The position numbers and the translations under genes are program-made. This document shows positions 27,603 through 35,837 of a stretch of DNA of 64,000 nt, piece by piece. Under the pieces are notes generated by a model. It ran no database searches and was not told the DNA's origin. It saw nothing but the letters and a program-made list of their open reading frames with translations. The DNA comes from Desulfurococcales archaeon. Lineage in GTDB: Archaea; Thermoproteota; Thermoprotei_A; Sulfolobales; Desulfurococcaceae. The stretch's first letter is position 1. Every line of letters begins with the position of its first letter. The stretch is taken from contig JALVYU010000031.1 in NCBI GenBank assembly GCA_027022365.1, positions 62,001 through 126,000 of the forward strand, written 5' to 3'.

Positions 27603-28889
27603 TTATCGCTTATTTAGACCTACGAGGCTGAGTATTCTCGGCAGTAACAGCCATCCATGCTCTATGATCCCCAGCCTGCCCTTAACGCATTTCTTTTCAA
27701 CAAGCTGATCCACGTCGTCGGGCTCTATCCCTGGGGCATAGACCGCCACCGGCACAGGATCGTCCGTGTGCGCTCCAACGCTCGGCGGTGTGGCATGGTC
27801 TGCCGTTACTAGGATCGCCGTATCGCTGGGCATTCTCTCGAGGAATGGCCGGACGAAATACTCGTCTATCTCCTCTATCCTCTTCTTCTTCAGCTCCATA
27901 TCCTTATCGTGTCCCGGCTCGTCGGGGCCCTTTAGGTGAACGTAGACAATGTTGTATGTTTTTAGGAGCTCGAGTGTTTTCTCAAGCCTTATACTGTAGA
28001 TCTCCTTTGGATCCCCTATTGGTGGTTCGAGGGCGACAGTGTCCGCACCAAAGATCCTTCCTATACCGATCTCCACGGGCATTTCTGCTAAAACGGCGAA
28101 TTTGAGACCGTATTTCTCGGGTAAGGGTGTTGCACGCGGTATTTTTCCGCCAGCGTCCCTGAGAAGTATGGCATTTGCTGGTAGTAGCCCCTTCTTCCTC
28201 CTAGCCTCATTTACCGGATGTTTATCTAGTATCTGGATGGCTTTCTCAGTGAATATGTTTGCTAGCTCAGCAGTTATCCTAGCCTCAATCGTGTCTTCAA
28301 GAGGCTCGATCTTCTTTACGTATGGCTCGAACTCCTTTACTGCTACACTGAGAAGACCTTTACGGGTGTACGCCGGATCACTATTGCCTACATATGGGCT
28401 GAGCCTATGTGTCCTACTACCTATTATGACTACCGCACGATGCCCAACAGTAGCCTTCACTCTTGCGTAGCCATCATATTTTCCGAGCTCCATACCGTCC
28501 AGCGCTTTTGCAAGTTCTCGGGCTTCCTCCGTCTCAAGGTTTCTGCCTACACGCCTATCAATCAACTTCTTGGTACTCGGATCTATTGTCGCGAAATTAG
28601 CTCTGAAAGCTATCTCGTAGCCCTCCTTAATGGTCATTCCCGCACCAACAGCCTCGATCGGCCCTCTCCCGGTATAGACTTCATGAGGATTATATCCTAT
28701 TATCGATATAACCGCCTCATCGCTCTCCGGCGCGATCCCTTTCTCAACAGTATACATGGCTCCACAAACACCGTCCCTAGCGATCCTGTCAAGACCCGGT
28801 TTATAGGCCTTCTCAAGAGTCGTCACAGGATCAGATAATCTATCAGCCATGCCGTCCAGAACTAGGTACAGAAGCCTCTTAACAACCAT
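27603..28889 (-). CDS. apgM: Archaeal-type cofactor-independent phosphoglycerate mutase, copy 1
   Basis: Interconverts 2- and 3-phosphoglycerate in glycolysis/gluconeogenesis. The 428-residue alkaline-phosphatase-superfamily protein has the N-terminal metal Asp (LYLVLDGMADR), the nucleophile region GIAPESDEAVISIIGY (Ser) with YTGRGPIEAVGAGM, HLKGPDEPGHD and TADHATP with the metal-binding Asp/His residues near the C terminus. All expected ligands appear present. A second copy is encoded at 34355-35647 with a Thr at the nucleophile position. It stands alone between the DUF134 gene and the TrmB/KaiC pair. Confidence 0.88.
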   Translation of the reverse strand: MVVKRLLYLVLDGMADRLSDPVTTLEKAYKPGLDRIARDGVCGAMYTVEKGIAPESDEAVISIIGYNPHEVYTGRGPIEAVGAGMTIKEGYEIAFRANFATIDPSTKKLIDRRVGRNLETEEARELAKALDGMELGKYDGYARVKATVGHRAVVIIGSRTHRLSPYVGNSDPAYTRKGLLSVAVKEFEPYVKKIEPLEDTIEARITAELANIFTEKAIQILDKHPVNEARRKKGLLPANAILLRDAGGKIPRATPLPEKYGLKFAVLAEMPVEIGIGRIFGADTVALEPPIGDPKEIYSIRLEKTLELLKTYNIVYVHLKGPDEPGHDKDMELKKKRIEEIDEYFVRPFLERMPSDTAILVTADHATPPSVGAHTDDPVPVAVYAPGIEPDDVDQLVEKKCVKGRLGIIEHGWLLLPRILSLVGLNKR

Positions 28890-28989
28890 AGCCGCAACAC
28901 CACATGATCATGTTTCTGGTCAAAGCTATATAGAATGGTGCTAATAACATTAATTCCTGTTTCCTAAAGAAAATATTGTAAGTAGTAAG

Positions 28990-29673
28990 CTAATCTAGAC
29001 ATCTCTGCATAATTTCGTGGAGAGGTCTAGACTGAGACACTATCATGTAATCATATCTTTTCTCGCCCGCAACCTCATAAATTATTGTTATCTCATCACA
29101 CGAGATCAGGATAGATGGTGTATCTATTATTTTCAAAGTCTTGATATGATCTTTGTAAAGGTCGAGGAAATCCCTTATTTCTGGATAATCTACGGCTTTT
29201 CTTGTATAATATATTGTGAAGTTATCTCTACCGGTCAAGAACCTCTTAAGATAGTTTAGAATGACGTGTCTTCCCCGTAGACAAATTGTTTTTTCACGGG
29301 GTACGAATCCCTTCTTATATTTCGATAATAGGTCCCGGATTCTCGCTATGTTTTCCTCTAGTTCTCTGAGTTTTGAGACAAGTTCTTCTCTTAGTTTGGC
29401 TATATAGTTTGAGAGCGCTATTCCTGGATCTAGGGCCTCGAATTTTAGGGGTCGACCCGGTATACTGGCTACGAAGCCCTTTTCCTCAAGCTGGTTCAGT
29501 ACATCGTATACCCTGGTATAAGGTATGCCGCTGAGATCGCTTATCTCGCTGGCCGTTGCGGTTCCTCTTATGAGTAATGTAAAGTATACTTTTGCCTCGT
29601 AGAGGGATAACCCTATTCTCTGTAATTCTTCTATAATAGTCTTTTCAGTACTCTTGACCAATCTCCGTGGCAC
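28990..29673 (-). CDS. TrmB-family transcription regulator
   Basis: A 227-residue regulator. Residues 10-75 are the TrmB winged HTH (LQRIGLSLYEAKVYFTLLIR, SEISDLSGIPYTRVYDVLNQ, LEEKGFVASIPGRPLKFEAL), followed by a coiled coil (about 95-120) and a C-terminal phospholipase-D-like effector region (to 227) shorter than in sugar-binding TrmB proteins. The start is GTG 29673 preceded by a G-rich stretch, 12 bases after the KaiC-like gene, so the two are co-transcribed. The two palindromes in the divergent promoter region (30501-30583) are its most likely targets; the adjacent transporter substrate would be the effector (inference). Confidence 0.85.
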   Translation of the reverse strand: MPRRLVKSTEKTIIEELQRIGLSLYEAKVYFTLLIRGTATASEISDLSGIPYTRVYDVLNQLEEKGFVASIPGRPLKFEALDPGIALSNYIAKLREELVSKLRELEENIARIRDLLSKYKKGFVPREKTICLRGRHVILNYLKRFLTGRDNFTIYYTRKAVDYPEIRDFLDLYKDHIKTLKIIDTPSILISCDEITIIYEVAGEKRYDYMIVSQSRPLHEIMQRCLD

Positions 29674-29685
29674 CCCCCTGCGTGT

Positions 29686-30429
29686 CTAGTATACGAGCTT
29701 CTCTGGCTTCTCGACGACGATACCGTTTCTTGTTAAGTGGTATTTGAACGGGTTCCTTGGATACCTTGTCTTGATACACCTTGTGATCTCGAAGTACCTA
29801 ATCGTCTGATCCAGATCTGATATCCTGTGGAGGGTGATGACCACGTCGGGCAACTGCTTCATAAAAGTCTCCGTATACTTGTCTTTGACTCCTTCTGTAT
29901 AGACCAGCATGTATATTCCATTGTATTTCCGGGCCTCAGCATGTAATCTCTCTATGAAGTATGGTATTTTCTCCTTCGGCGCCGTGAAGAATATAGTTGA
30001 AACATGGCTGAATACGAGCCGTGCTTTCTCTGCGTCCTCGAATACTTCTCTTTCCGCCATCACTATTGTCCTGATCACTTCGTCTAGGTCGAAGGGGTTT
30101 TCGAGAAGGTACTGGGCGCTGCTCTCAACACCCACTCTTGGAGAGAACCCATCTATAAATACTAGTTTATCCTCGTAGAAGAACTTCCGGGCATCCCATC
30201 CATACTTAGCCATGTTATCTAATAGGTCGTCGGGGAAAGCATCAACTGTAATGTATATTGCTTTCTCCCCGTGTTTTAGACCGTGATACATTATCTGTTG
30301 TGCGAACGTATTCTTATTAGTGCCTATGTCGCCTGTGATGAGCACAGAGGACGGTCTTGGGAACCCGCCTTCGAGGATCTCGTCTAGGGCGGGGATCCCT
30401 GTAGATGCACGATCTATGGTTTTGGCCAT
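29686..30429 (-). CDS. KaiC-like RecA-superfamily protein with degenerate nucleotide site
   Basis: A 247-residue single-domain protein with the KaiC/RAD55 opening RASTGIPALDEILEGGFPRP. The Walker A position reads GDIGTNKNT (33-41) instead of GxxGxGKT[T/S], so the Ser/Thr after the lysine is Asn. The Walker B region reads RLVFSHVSTIFF, without the usual Asp. The fold is otherwise complete to the C terminus (TRYPRNPFKYHLTRNGIVV). It may be an inactive nucleotide or ligand sensor. It is the first gene of an operon with TrmB and diverges from the DASS transporter. A TATA-like element (about 30458-30473) precedes ATG 30429. Confidence 0.82.
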   Translation of the reverse strand: MAKTIDRASTGIPALDEILEGGFPRPSSVLITGDIGTNKNTFAQQIMYHGLKHGEKAIYITVDAFPDDLLDNMAKYGWDARKFFYEDKLVFIDGFSPRVGVESSAQYLLENPFDLDEVIRTIVMAEREVFEDAEKARLVFSHVSTIFFTAPKEKIPYFIERLHAEARKYNGIYMLVYTEGVKDKYTETFMKQLPDVVITLHRISDLDQTIRYFEITRCIKTRYPRNPFKYHLTRNGIVVEKPEKLVY

Positions 30430-30500
30430 GACCTACTACCATACCTTATATTTTAAATAATATTTTAAATATCCCTGTATTAATGCTGTGCTGTTTTTGT

Positions 30501-30583
30501 TTTTCACTCAATAGTGAAAATCTTATATATTGAAGGAATACAGATCATAATATAATAGAGCTATTTTCACTACAGGGTGAAAA
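30501..30583. promoter_or_regulatory. Twin palindromic operators between KaiC/TrmB and the DASS transporter
   Basis: TTTTCACT-CAAT-AGTGAAAA (30501-30520) is a perfect 8-4-8 palindrome. TTTTCACT-ACAG-GGTGAAAA (30564-30583) is the same element with one change. Their centres are 63 bp apart, six turns of B-DNA, so dimers would bind the same face. AT-rich boxes (CTTATATATT and ATAATATAATA) lie between them, and the second copy covers the predicted transcript start of the transporter gene. Confidence 0.7.
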
Positions 30584-32067
30584 GTGTCTTGTCGATAGCC
30601 AAGGACAAGCCTAAGAGCGAGAAAATCCTAAACATGATCGGGTTCCCGATAGCACTAATAGTGTTCGTCGCCATTCTTCTCATGCCAACGCCTGCAGGCC
30701 TCACGGCCCAGGGTCAACGAGCACTGGCGGTGTTCTGGCTGGCCTTCGTCCTATGGCTGACAACACCCATACCAGTCTGGCTTACATCGATGTTAGCAAT
30801 AGTTCTTCTAGCACTGACTGGTGGATGGGACTACAAGCAAGCATTCTACCAGTTCGGACAAGAAGTCATATGGCTAATGGTCGCCGCATTCATAATCGCG
30901 AGTGCTCTCGAGAGGAGCGGTATTGGTAAAAGAATCGCTTATAGCATGGCATTATGGTTCGGTCGTTCAGCAAAAATGACTCTATTGGGCTTCATAATAC
31001 TAAACATAGTCCTAGCATTCGTTGTCCCAAGCACTACAGCACGTGCAGCCATAGTTTTACCAATAGCTCTTCTCATGGCTCAGGCGTATGGCGCCAAGCC
31101 CGGTGAGAGCAAGTTCGGCAAACTCCTCATGCTACAGCAGCCGATAGCGAACAACCTAGCCACGGCGATGATATTAACAGCTACAGCTCCACAGATAATT
31201 GCATGGGGCTTCATATCGACTCTGGCCGGCGTAGAGGTCCCATGGATCACATGGCTCATTGCTCAGGCACCAATAGTATTGATAACATTATTCCTGATGT
31301 GGCTCGTCGGCCTCAAACTATGGAAGCCTGAGGTCGATAAGCCTCTAGGGGGAATCGATAAGATAAGGGAGGAGCTAAGAAAGCTTGGGCCTATGACCAG
31401 AGAAGAGAAGACAGCGCTAGCGATATTCGCCCTAGTAGTATTCCTATGGGCTACCGACAAGATACAGCCACTCATGTTCTGCGGCCTCAAGATACCTTAT
31501 AGCGTGGCAGCAGTGATAGGTGCGATACTATTGTTCATGCCGAAAATAGGGCCTCTCAAGAGTTGGAAAGACGCCAAGATACCGTGGGACCTAATGGTGT
31601 TCAGTGCCGGAGCATATGCTGTAGGCATGGCGTTAGAGGATACTGGCGCGGCCAAGTGGATGGCCACCGCTCTGATCAACGCCACAGGGCTCTCACAGGG
31701 CGTACACCCGTATGTCGCGTACGTTATCCTAGTAGGCATAATGATGTACAGCCACATAATATTCAGTAGCAAGACGGTTAGAACGGTAATATTTATACCG
31801 TTGTACATCATACTTGCCGAGAGCCTCGGCATACCTCCAGTAATGATAGCGCTGCCTGCTGCATTCACTATTGCCTGGACCATAAGCCTGCCGTTCAACT
31901 GTAAGCCTAACCTAATATACTATGGTACCGGATACTTCAATGTCACAGACGAGTTCCTATACGGTATCATAACGTGTACGATCGGCTATATACTGTACCT
32001 GACGATTGGCTGGGCATGGTTCAACTTCCTAGGAGGAATAGGAATGATACCTGGCTGGACAGGGTGA
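30577..32067 (+). CDS. DASS (SLC13) family anion/dicarboxylate transporter
   Basis: A 496-residue ion-coupled transporter for dicarboxylates, citrate, sulfate or similar anions. About 12 membrane segments are visible, with the family features LVWL...TTPIPVWLTSMLAIVLLAL, the substrate-binding hairpin tip VVPSTTARAAIVLPIAL (about residues 145-161) and a second-half repeat ending FNCKPNLIYYGTGYF. The exact substrate cannot be read from the sequence. GTG 30577 lies inside the second operator; TTG 30589 behind GGTGA is an alternative start. The following gene, 6 bases later, encodes a membrane-anchored extracellular protein that may be an accessory subunit. Confidence 0.88.
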   Translation: MKSVLSIAKDKPKSEKILNMIGFPIALIVFVAILLMPTPAGLTAQGQRALAVFWLAFVLWLTTPIPVWLTSMLAIVLLALTGGWDYKQAFYQFGQEVIWLMVAAFIIASALERSGIGKRIAYSMALWFGRSAKMTLLGFIILNIVLAFVVPSTTARAAIVLPIALLMAQAYGAKPGESKFGKLLMLQQPIANNLATAMILTATAPQIIAWGFISTLAGVEVPWITWLIAQAPIVLITLFLMWLVGLKLWKPEVDKPLGGIDKIREELRKLGPMTREEKTALAIFALVVFLWATDKIQPLMFCGLKIPYSVAAVIGAILLFMPKIGPLKSWKDAKIPWDLMVFSAGAYAVGMALEDTGAAKWMATALINATGLSQGVHPYVAYVILVGIMMYSHIIFSSKTVRTVIFIPLYIILAESLGIPPVMIALPAAFTIAWTISLPFNCKPNLIYYGTGYFNVTDEFLYGIITCTIGYILYLTIGWAWFNFLGGIGMIPGWTG

Positions 32068-32073
32068 TAAGCC

Positions 32074-32997
32074 ATGAGGAACCTGATAATAGCCTACATA
32101 CTCCTCGTCGCAGTAATATTCTCGATGATATTGCCCCTGGCATCATCGGGAACAGTGATAAGAGGAGTACTGTATAGGTTCGACGTACAAAAGATCGTTA
32201 AACTAACGCATAGTGGAAAGAGCTATGGAGGAATAGTCTTCTACCTCACCGTAACCTTCAGGATAGCGAACTATACTGATACAAACCTAGTAGTACCGCT
32301 AGGAATACCGTTCGTGACATCCTCCAAGTACAAAGGAGCAGTTGATCCGAAACTCGTGTCATACCAGGTGATCTATGAGGGCAAGAACATAGCGGAGTCA
32401 GCAACATTCATCTACAAACCACTCTCAAGAGTTGAGATTAAGCTATCCAAGCCTATAACAGGGCAGGACTACGCTATTGTAAACATAACAGTACTAGGAA
32501 CAGTAAAGTCGACCTCTAAGCTATATGTGACAAAGGATTATAAGTATTATAAAGACTACAAGCCAGCCTCCAACAAGATCATGGCCCTGGACATCATTAA
32601 CTTCTGGTACAGCACAACATGGTGCACAGACACGATCAATGGAGAGAAGGTCCCCGGTATAAGAGTAGTAGTTCTAGCACCCAAGGGTTGGCAGATACTC
32701 TACGCAAGAACATCATTATCTTCCAAGCTAAGATACATGGACATACACAAGATATATGAGAAGGACGATAGACAAGTAGTAGAGCTATGGTATCTCAGCT
32801 CAAAAACGATCAAGCCTACTAGCTTCAAGCCAGGTTCAGTATTCACTATCGAGATAGGCTTCACACCATTCTCAGACTACCGCAGCCCCGTAACACTAGC
32901 AGTATCAATAATCCTACTGATCCTAGCCGGGTTCTTCGCATGGTACTATAGAGACATATGGAAATACACGACACGCAAGACTAGTCTACAAAAATAA
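32074..32997 (+). CDS. Membrane-anchored extracellular protein linked to the DASS transporter
   Basis: A 307-residue protein with an N-terminal signal sequence (residues 3-24, NLIIAYILLVAVIFSMILPL), an extracellular beta-rich domain of about 245 residues (several sequons; one cysteine in the segment STTWCTDTING), and a C-terminal membrane helix (about 277-298, PVTLAVSIILLILAGFFAWY) with a basic cytoplasmic tail. GGTGA lies six bases before ATG 32074. Only 6 bases separate it from the transporter gene, implying a shared function, perhaps substrate capture or complex stability. No known family recognised. Confidence 0.75.
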   Translation: MRNLIIAYILLVAVIFSMILPLASSGTVIRGVLYRFDVQKIVKLTHSGKSYGGIVFYLTVTFRIANYTDTNLVVPLGIPFVTSSKYKGAVDPKLVSYQVIYEGKNIAESATFIYKPLSRVEIKLSKPITGQDYAIVNITVLGTVKSTSKLYVTKDYKYYKDYKPASNKIMALDIINFWYSTTWCTDTINGEKVPGIRVVVLAPKGWQILYARTSLSSKLRYMDIHKIYEKDDRQVVELWYLSSKTIKPTSFKPGSVFTIEIGFTPFSDYRSPVTLAVSIILLILAGFFAWYYRDIWKYTTRKTSLQK

Positions 32998-33004
32998 TTT
33001 TTTC
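32995..33004 (+). terminator. Oligo-T terminator after the DASS operon
   Basis: The stop codon is followed at once by TTTTTTTCC, a T tract suited to archaeal termination. The next gene then needs its own transcription start or read-through. Confidence 0.4.
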
Positions 33005-33046
33005 CTTCATAGAGCACTTTATCACCGCGATGGAGGTGCCTGAGGC

Positions 33047-34348
33047 ACGGAGCTCACATTTCTCGGAGGATACCGTGAACAGGGGCGCTCCTCTCTCCTA
33101 ATATCTACCAGGAGGACAAACGTTCTCTTAGATGCTGGTATTAAGAAGGAGTATAGCGGTAATTACTACGGCGTCCCCCCGTACCTGGACATGGTTGATC
33201 CCGAGAATCTCGACGCGGTATTTGTGTCGCATCTACATGAAGACCATATGGCTATGATCCCCTACCTGGTTAGGAGAGGATATAGTGAACCAATATACAT
33301 GACAAGGCCAACCCGAGAACTAGGCGTCAAACAATGGGTTAAATGGGCAAGGATACTCGAGGAGGATGGACGCAGTCTATACAGCGTAACCGACGCCGTT
33401 AATGCTGAGAGGCTGATCAGGGAGGTAAGGTATGGCGATGTAATAGAAATAGGGGATCTAAGGATCACTATAGGCCTCGCAGGACATGCTCTAGGTTCAG
33501 CCCACTTCCTGGTAGAGGAAAAGAAGGGAAAGAAACTCCTATACCTCGCAGATGTGAATAAGGGATCCCATGTTCTCCGAGACTTTGAAGAACCCAAGAC
33601 CAGACCTGACGCAATGATCATTAATGCTTCTTATGGAGACAATATCATAGACATGGAGGCGACTAAGAGGAAGCTCGCCGAGATACTGGGTCATACTCTC
33701 CTTGAGGGCTCTGTCCTGTTCCCGGTAACTCCGACTGGTAGGGCCCAGGAAACACTTATGATCCTATATAGTATCAGAGATAAGATCAAGGACACAACGA
33801 TAATAGCTACAGAAAAGATCAGGAAAGCCACCGAAACCCTTAACAAATACCAGGGCGAGCTGAAGGAGACATATATGGAACAAATAAGAGAGGTTCTTGA
33901 AGACATTGTCTTTGCTAAGGAGGAGGAAATACTCGAAGCCGCTGGAAAGCCTGGCTACATTATCTTGGCGGAAGACCTCATGATGATGGGGTTCTCCCGC
34001 CGTATATTCATGGAGATAAAGGATGACCCGAGATCAGCGGTCATACACACTGGCTACAAGGCCCCGGGCACGTTCGCAAGACAACTAGTAATGGCTAGGA
34101 ATACAATGTGCTTCACATGGAATAGTGAACCACTAGTCTTTAGAACAAGGGTTTACGACATACCGATCAAGATGCACTTCGATCTGCATGACAACATATC
34201 CCTGGTTGAAAGTATGGGTAGGCCTCTCCTAATCCTCCATCACGGTGAAGAGCCACGTAGCCTGAGATTGGCCCTAGCCCTCTCAAACTATGTGGAACCC
34301 AAGCGTATCCTGCTTCCAAGTACCCCCTCAAAAACATTCTTGGGGTGA
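33047..34348 (+). CDS. MBL-fold (beta-CASP-like) metallohydrolase, apparent ACG start
   Basis: Metallo-beta-lactamase-fold protein related to the RNase J/CPSF nucleases. The metal motif HLHEDH is near residue 63, GHALGSAHF and YLADVNKGS give further ligands, and a beta-CASP-like insertion and C-terminal His (LILHHGEE) follow. The frame is open from a TGA at 33041-33043. The conserved N terminus (ELTFLGGYREQGRSS...LLDAGIKK) begins at 33050, and no ATG, GTG or TTG precedes it. GGAGGTG (33032-33038) is eight bases before ACG at 33047, exactly where a start belongs. Either ACG is used, or the base is a mutation or sequencing error. ATG 33191 would remove 48 conserved residues. Confidence 0.8.
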   Translation, partial: TELTFLGGYREQGRSSLLISTRRTNVLLDAGIKKEYSGNYYGVPPYLDMVDPENLDAVFVSHLHEDHMAMIPYLVRRGYSEPIYMTRPTRELGVKQWVKWARILEEDGRSLYSVTDAVNAERLIREVRYGDVIEIGDLRITIGLAGHALGSAHFLVEEKKGKKLLYLADVNKGSHVLRDFEEPKTRPDAMIINASYGDNIIDMEATKRKLAEILGHTLLEGSVLFPVTPTGRAQETLMILYSIRDKIKDTTIIATEKIRKATETLNKYQGELKETYMEQIREVLEDIVFAKEEEILEAAGKPGYIILAEDLMMMGFSRRIFMEIKDDPRSAVIHTGYKAPGTFARQLVMARNTMCFTWNSEPLVFRTRVYDIPIKMHFDLHDNISLVESMGRPLLILHHGEEPRSLRLALALSNYVEPKRILLPSTPSKTFLG

Positions 34349-34354
34349 CCTGCT

Positions 34355-35647
34355 TTGCCCAAGCCCAAATGGGAGGCCAAGAAAACATATAGAGCCATAA
34401 TCCTCATCCAGGACGGAGTAGGAGATAGACCTGTCCCAGAGCTAGGCGGCCGCACGCCCCTCGAGGTCGCCCGGAAACCACACATGGACACAATAGCATT
34501 GCTCGGAGCAACCGGCCTCATGGACTTGATTGAACCCGGTGTACGGCCCGGCACCGATACCGGACACCTAGCTTTGTTCGGCTACGACCCATACAAGTAC
34601 TATCCGGGAAGAGGACCGCTCGAGGCCGCTGGTATAGGTGTACCCCTTAGGCCCGGCGATGTCGCGCTGAGATGCAATATAGCAACAGTAGAGGAGAGGA
34701 ATGGAGAACTAATAGTAATTGATAGACGTGCGGGCAGGATCAGGGGCGATCATGTCAAAATACTTGTCGAGGCACTAAACAAGGCGATAAAAGAAGTAGA
34801 TGGTGTGAAGATAGAGTTCTACCCCGCCACCGAACACCGCGTAGTAATGGTTCTCCGCGGAGAAGGCCTTTCACCCAAGATATCTGACAGCGACCCTGGC
34901 ACGGCTATGGAGGGACACCCGATAAGAAAGGTCGTACCCCTCGACGACACCGAGGAGGCCAGGAGAACCGCAGAGATAGTCAATAAGGTGGTAAGACTGG
35001 CACATCAGGTACTCAGAAACCATCCGCTCAACAAGGAGCGCGTTGAGAAGGGCTTGCTCCCCGGCAACGCCATAATAACTCGTGGAGCTGGAATGATTCC
35101 GAGAGACCTGAAGCCATACCACGAGGTATTCAAGACTAAAGCCTATGTCGTTGCCGAGGAGGCAACCATAGTTGGGATCGCGAGGATCCTCGGCATGGAT
35201 GCAGAGATACCGCCCGGCGCCACAGCGACTCTAGATACGGATCTAGACTCAATACTGGAGTCAGCTCTCAAAGCATGGAAGCAGGGCTACGAGATAGTAT
35301 ACATACATGTAAAAGGCCCAGACATAGCCGGGCATGATGCAGACCCTCACGGCAAGATAAAGATAATCGAGAGGACAGACCAGATGCTGGGAAAACTAAT
35401 GAAGCAGATAGACTTGAGAAACACCGTGATAGCCCTAGCAGCAGACCACTCGACACCATGTACAGTGAGAGACCACAGTGGGGATCCAGTTCCAGTAGCA
35501 ATATATGCGCCAACAATACGCAGAGACCACACAAGAAAATACGACGAATACACATGTAGCCAGGGAATGCTGGGAAGAATAAGGGGAACGGATCTCTTAA
35601 AGATAATACTAGACCAGATGAACAAACCCCTAAAATGGGGTGCGTAA
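34355..35647 (+). CDS. apgM: Archaeal-type cofactor-independent phosphoglycerate mutase, copy 2
   Basis: A 430-residue paralogue of the enzyme at 27603. Metal-site segments are intact: IILIQDGVGDRP, HVKGPDIAGHDAD and LAADHSTPC. The nucleophile loop reads GVRPGTDTGHLALFGY, with Thr in place of Ser; both occur in this superfamily. YYPGRGPLEAAGIGV matches the substrate loop of the family. The start is TTG 34355 behind GGGGTGA, 6 bases after the MBL-fold gene, so the two are likely co-transcribed. Having two copies suggests division of labour or that one uses another phospho-substrate. Confidence 0.85.
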   Translation: MPKPKWEAKKTYRAIILIQDGVGDRPVPELGGRTPLEVARKPHMDTIALLGATGLMDLIEPGVRPGTDTGHLALFGYDPYKYYPGRGPLEAAGIGVPLRPGDVALRCNIATVEERNGELIVIDRRAGRIRGDHVKILVEALNKAIKEVDGVKIEFYPATEHRVVMVLRGEGLSPKISDSDPGTAMEGHPIRKVVPLDDTEEARRTAEIVNKVVRLAHQVLRNHPLNKERVEKGLLPGNAIITRGAGMIPRDLKPYHEVFKTKAYVVAEEATIVGIARILGMDAEIPPGATATLDTDLDSILESALKAWKQGYEIVYIHVKGPDIAGHDADPHGKIKIIERTDQMLGKLMKQIDLRNTVIALAADHSTPCTVRDHSGDPVPVAIYAPTIRRDHTRKYDEYTCSQGMLGRIRGTDLLKIILDQMNKPLKWGA

Positions 35648-35653
35648 ATACCA

Positions 35654-35662
35654 TGATTTTTT
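35654..35662 (+). terminator. Oligo-T terminator after the phosphoglycerate mutase gene
   Basis: A run of six T residues lies within ten bases after the TAA stop codon. It separates this operon from the Trp/Tyr-rich cluster that has its own promoter. Confidence 0.4.
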
Positions 35663-35773
35663 AACATTTCCAGCCAGATAGTTCGATTCTGCGTGACATT
35701 CTATTTATGTTATATAAAGAACTGGATGTGAGATCAGGCGGGTTCTTTGTCCTATTAGTGTGTTTCTGTGATA

Positions 35774-35816
35774 ATTTTGTGCGTTTGCGCAAAATTTAAT
35801 AGTGTGCTATAGCTCA
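35774..35816 (+). promoter_or_regulatory. Promoter with two TGTGC-type operators before the Trp/Tyr-rich cluster
   Basis: ATTTTGTGC-GTTT-GCGCAAAAT (35774-35795) is an inverted repeat with one mismatch, overlapping the BRE side of the TATA box ATTTAATAGT (35794-35803). TGTGC-TATA-GCTCA (35803-35816) follows on the other side. Both contain the TGTGC-N4-GCNCA core also found at 26565-26578. The predicted transcript start is about 35822. Confidence 0.55.
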
Positions 35817-35837
35817 AAATACTTATGGGTGATAGAA

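Noticed and set aside
33030-33103. Frameshift in the MBL-fold gene, joining ATG 33030 to the downstream frame
   Set aside because: The other-frame peptide has no resemblance to the family, while the open frame begins exactly at the conserved N terminus behind a Shine-Dalgarno sequence; a non-standard or mutated start codon explains it better.
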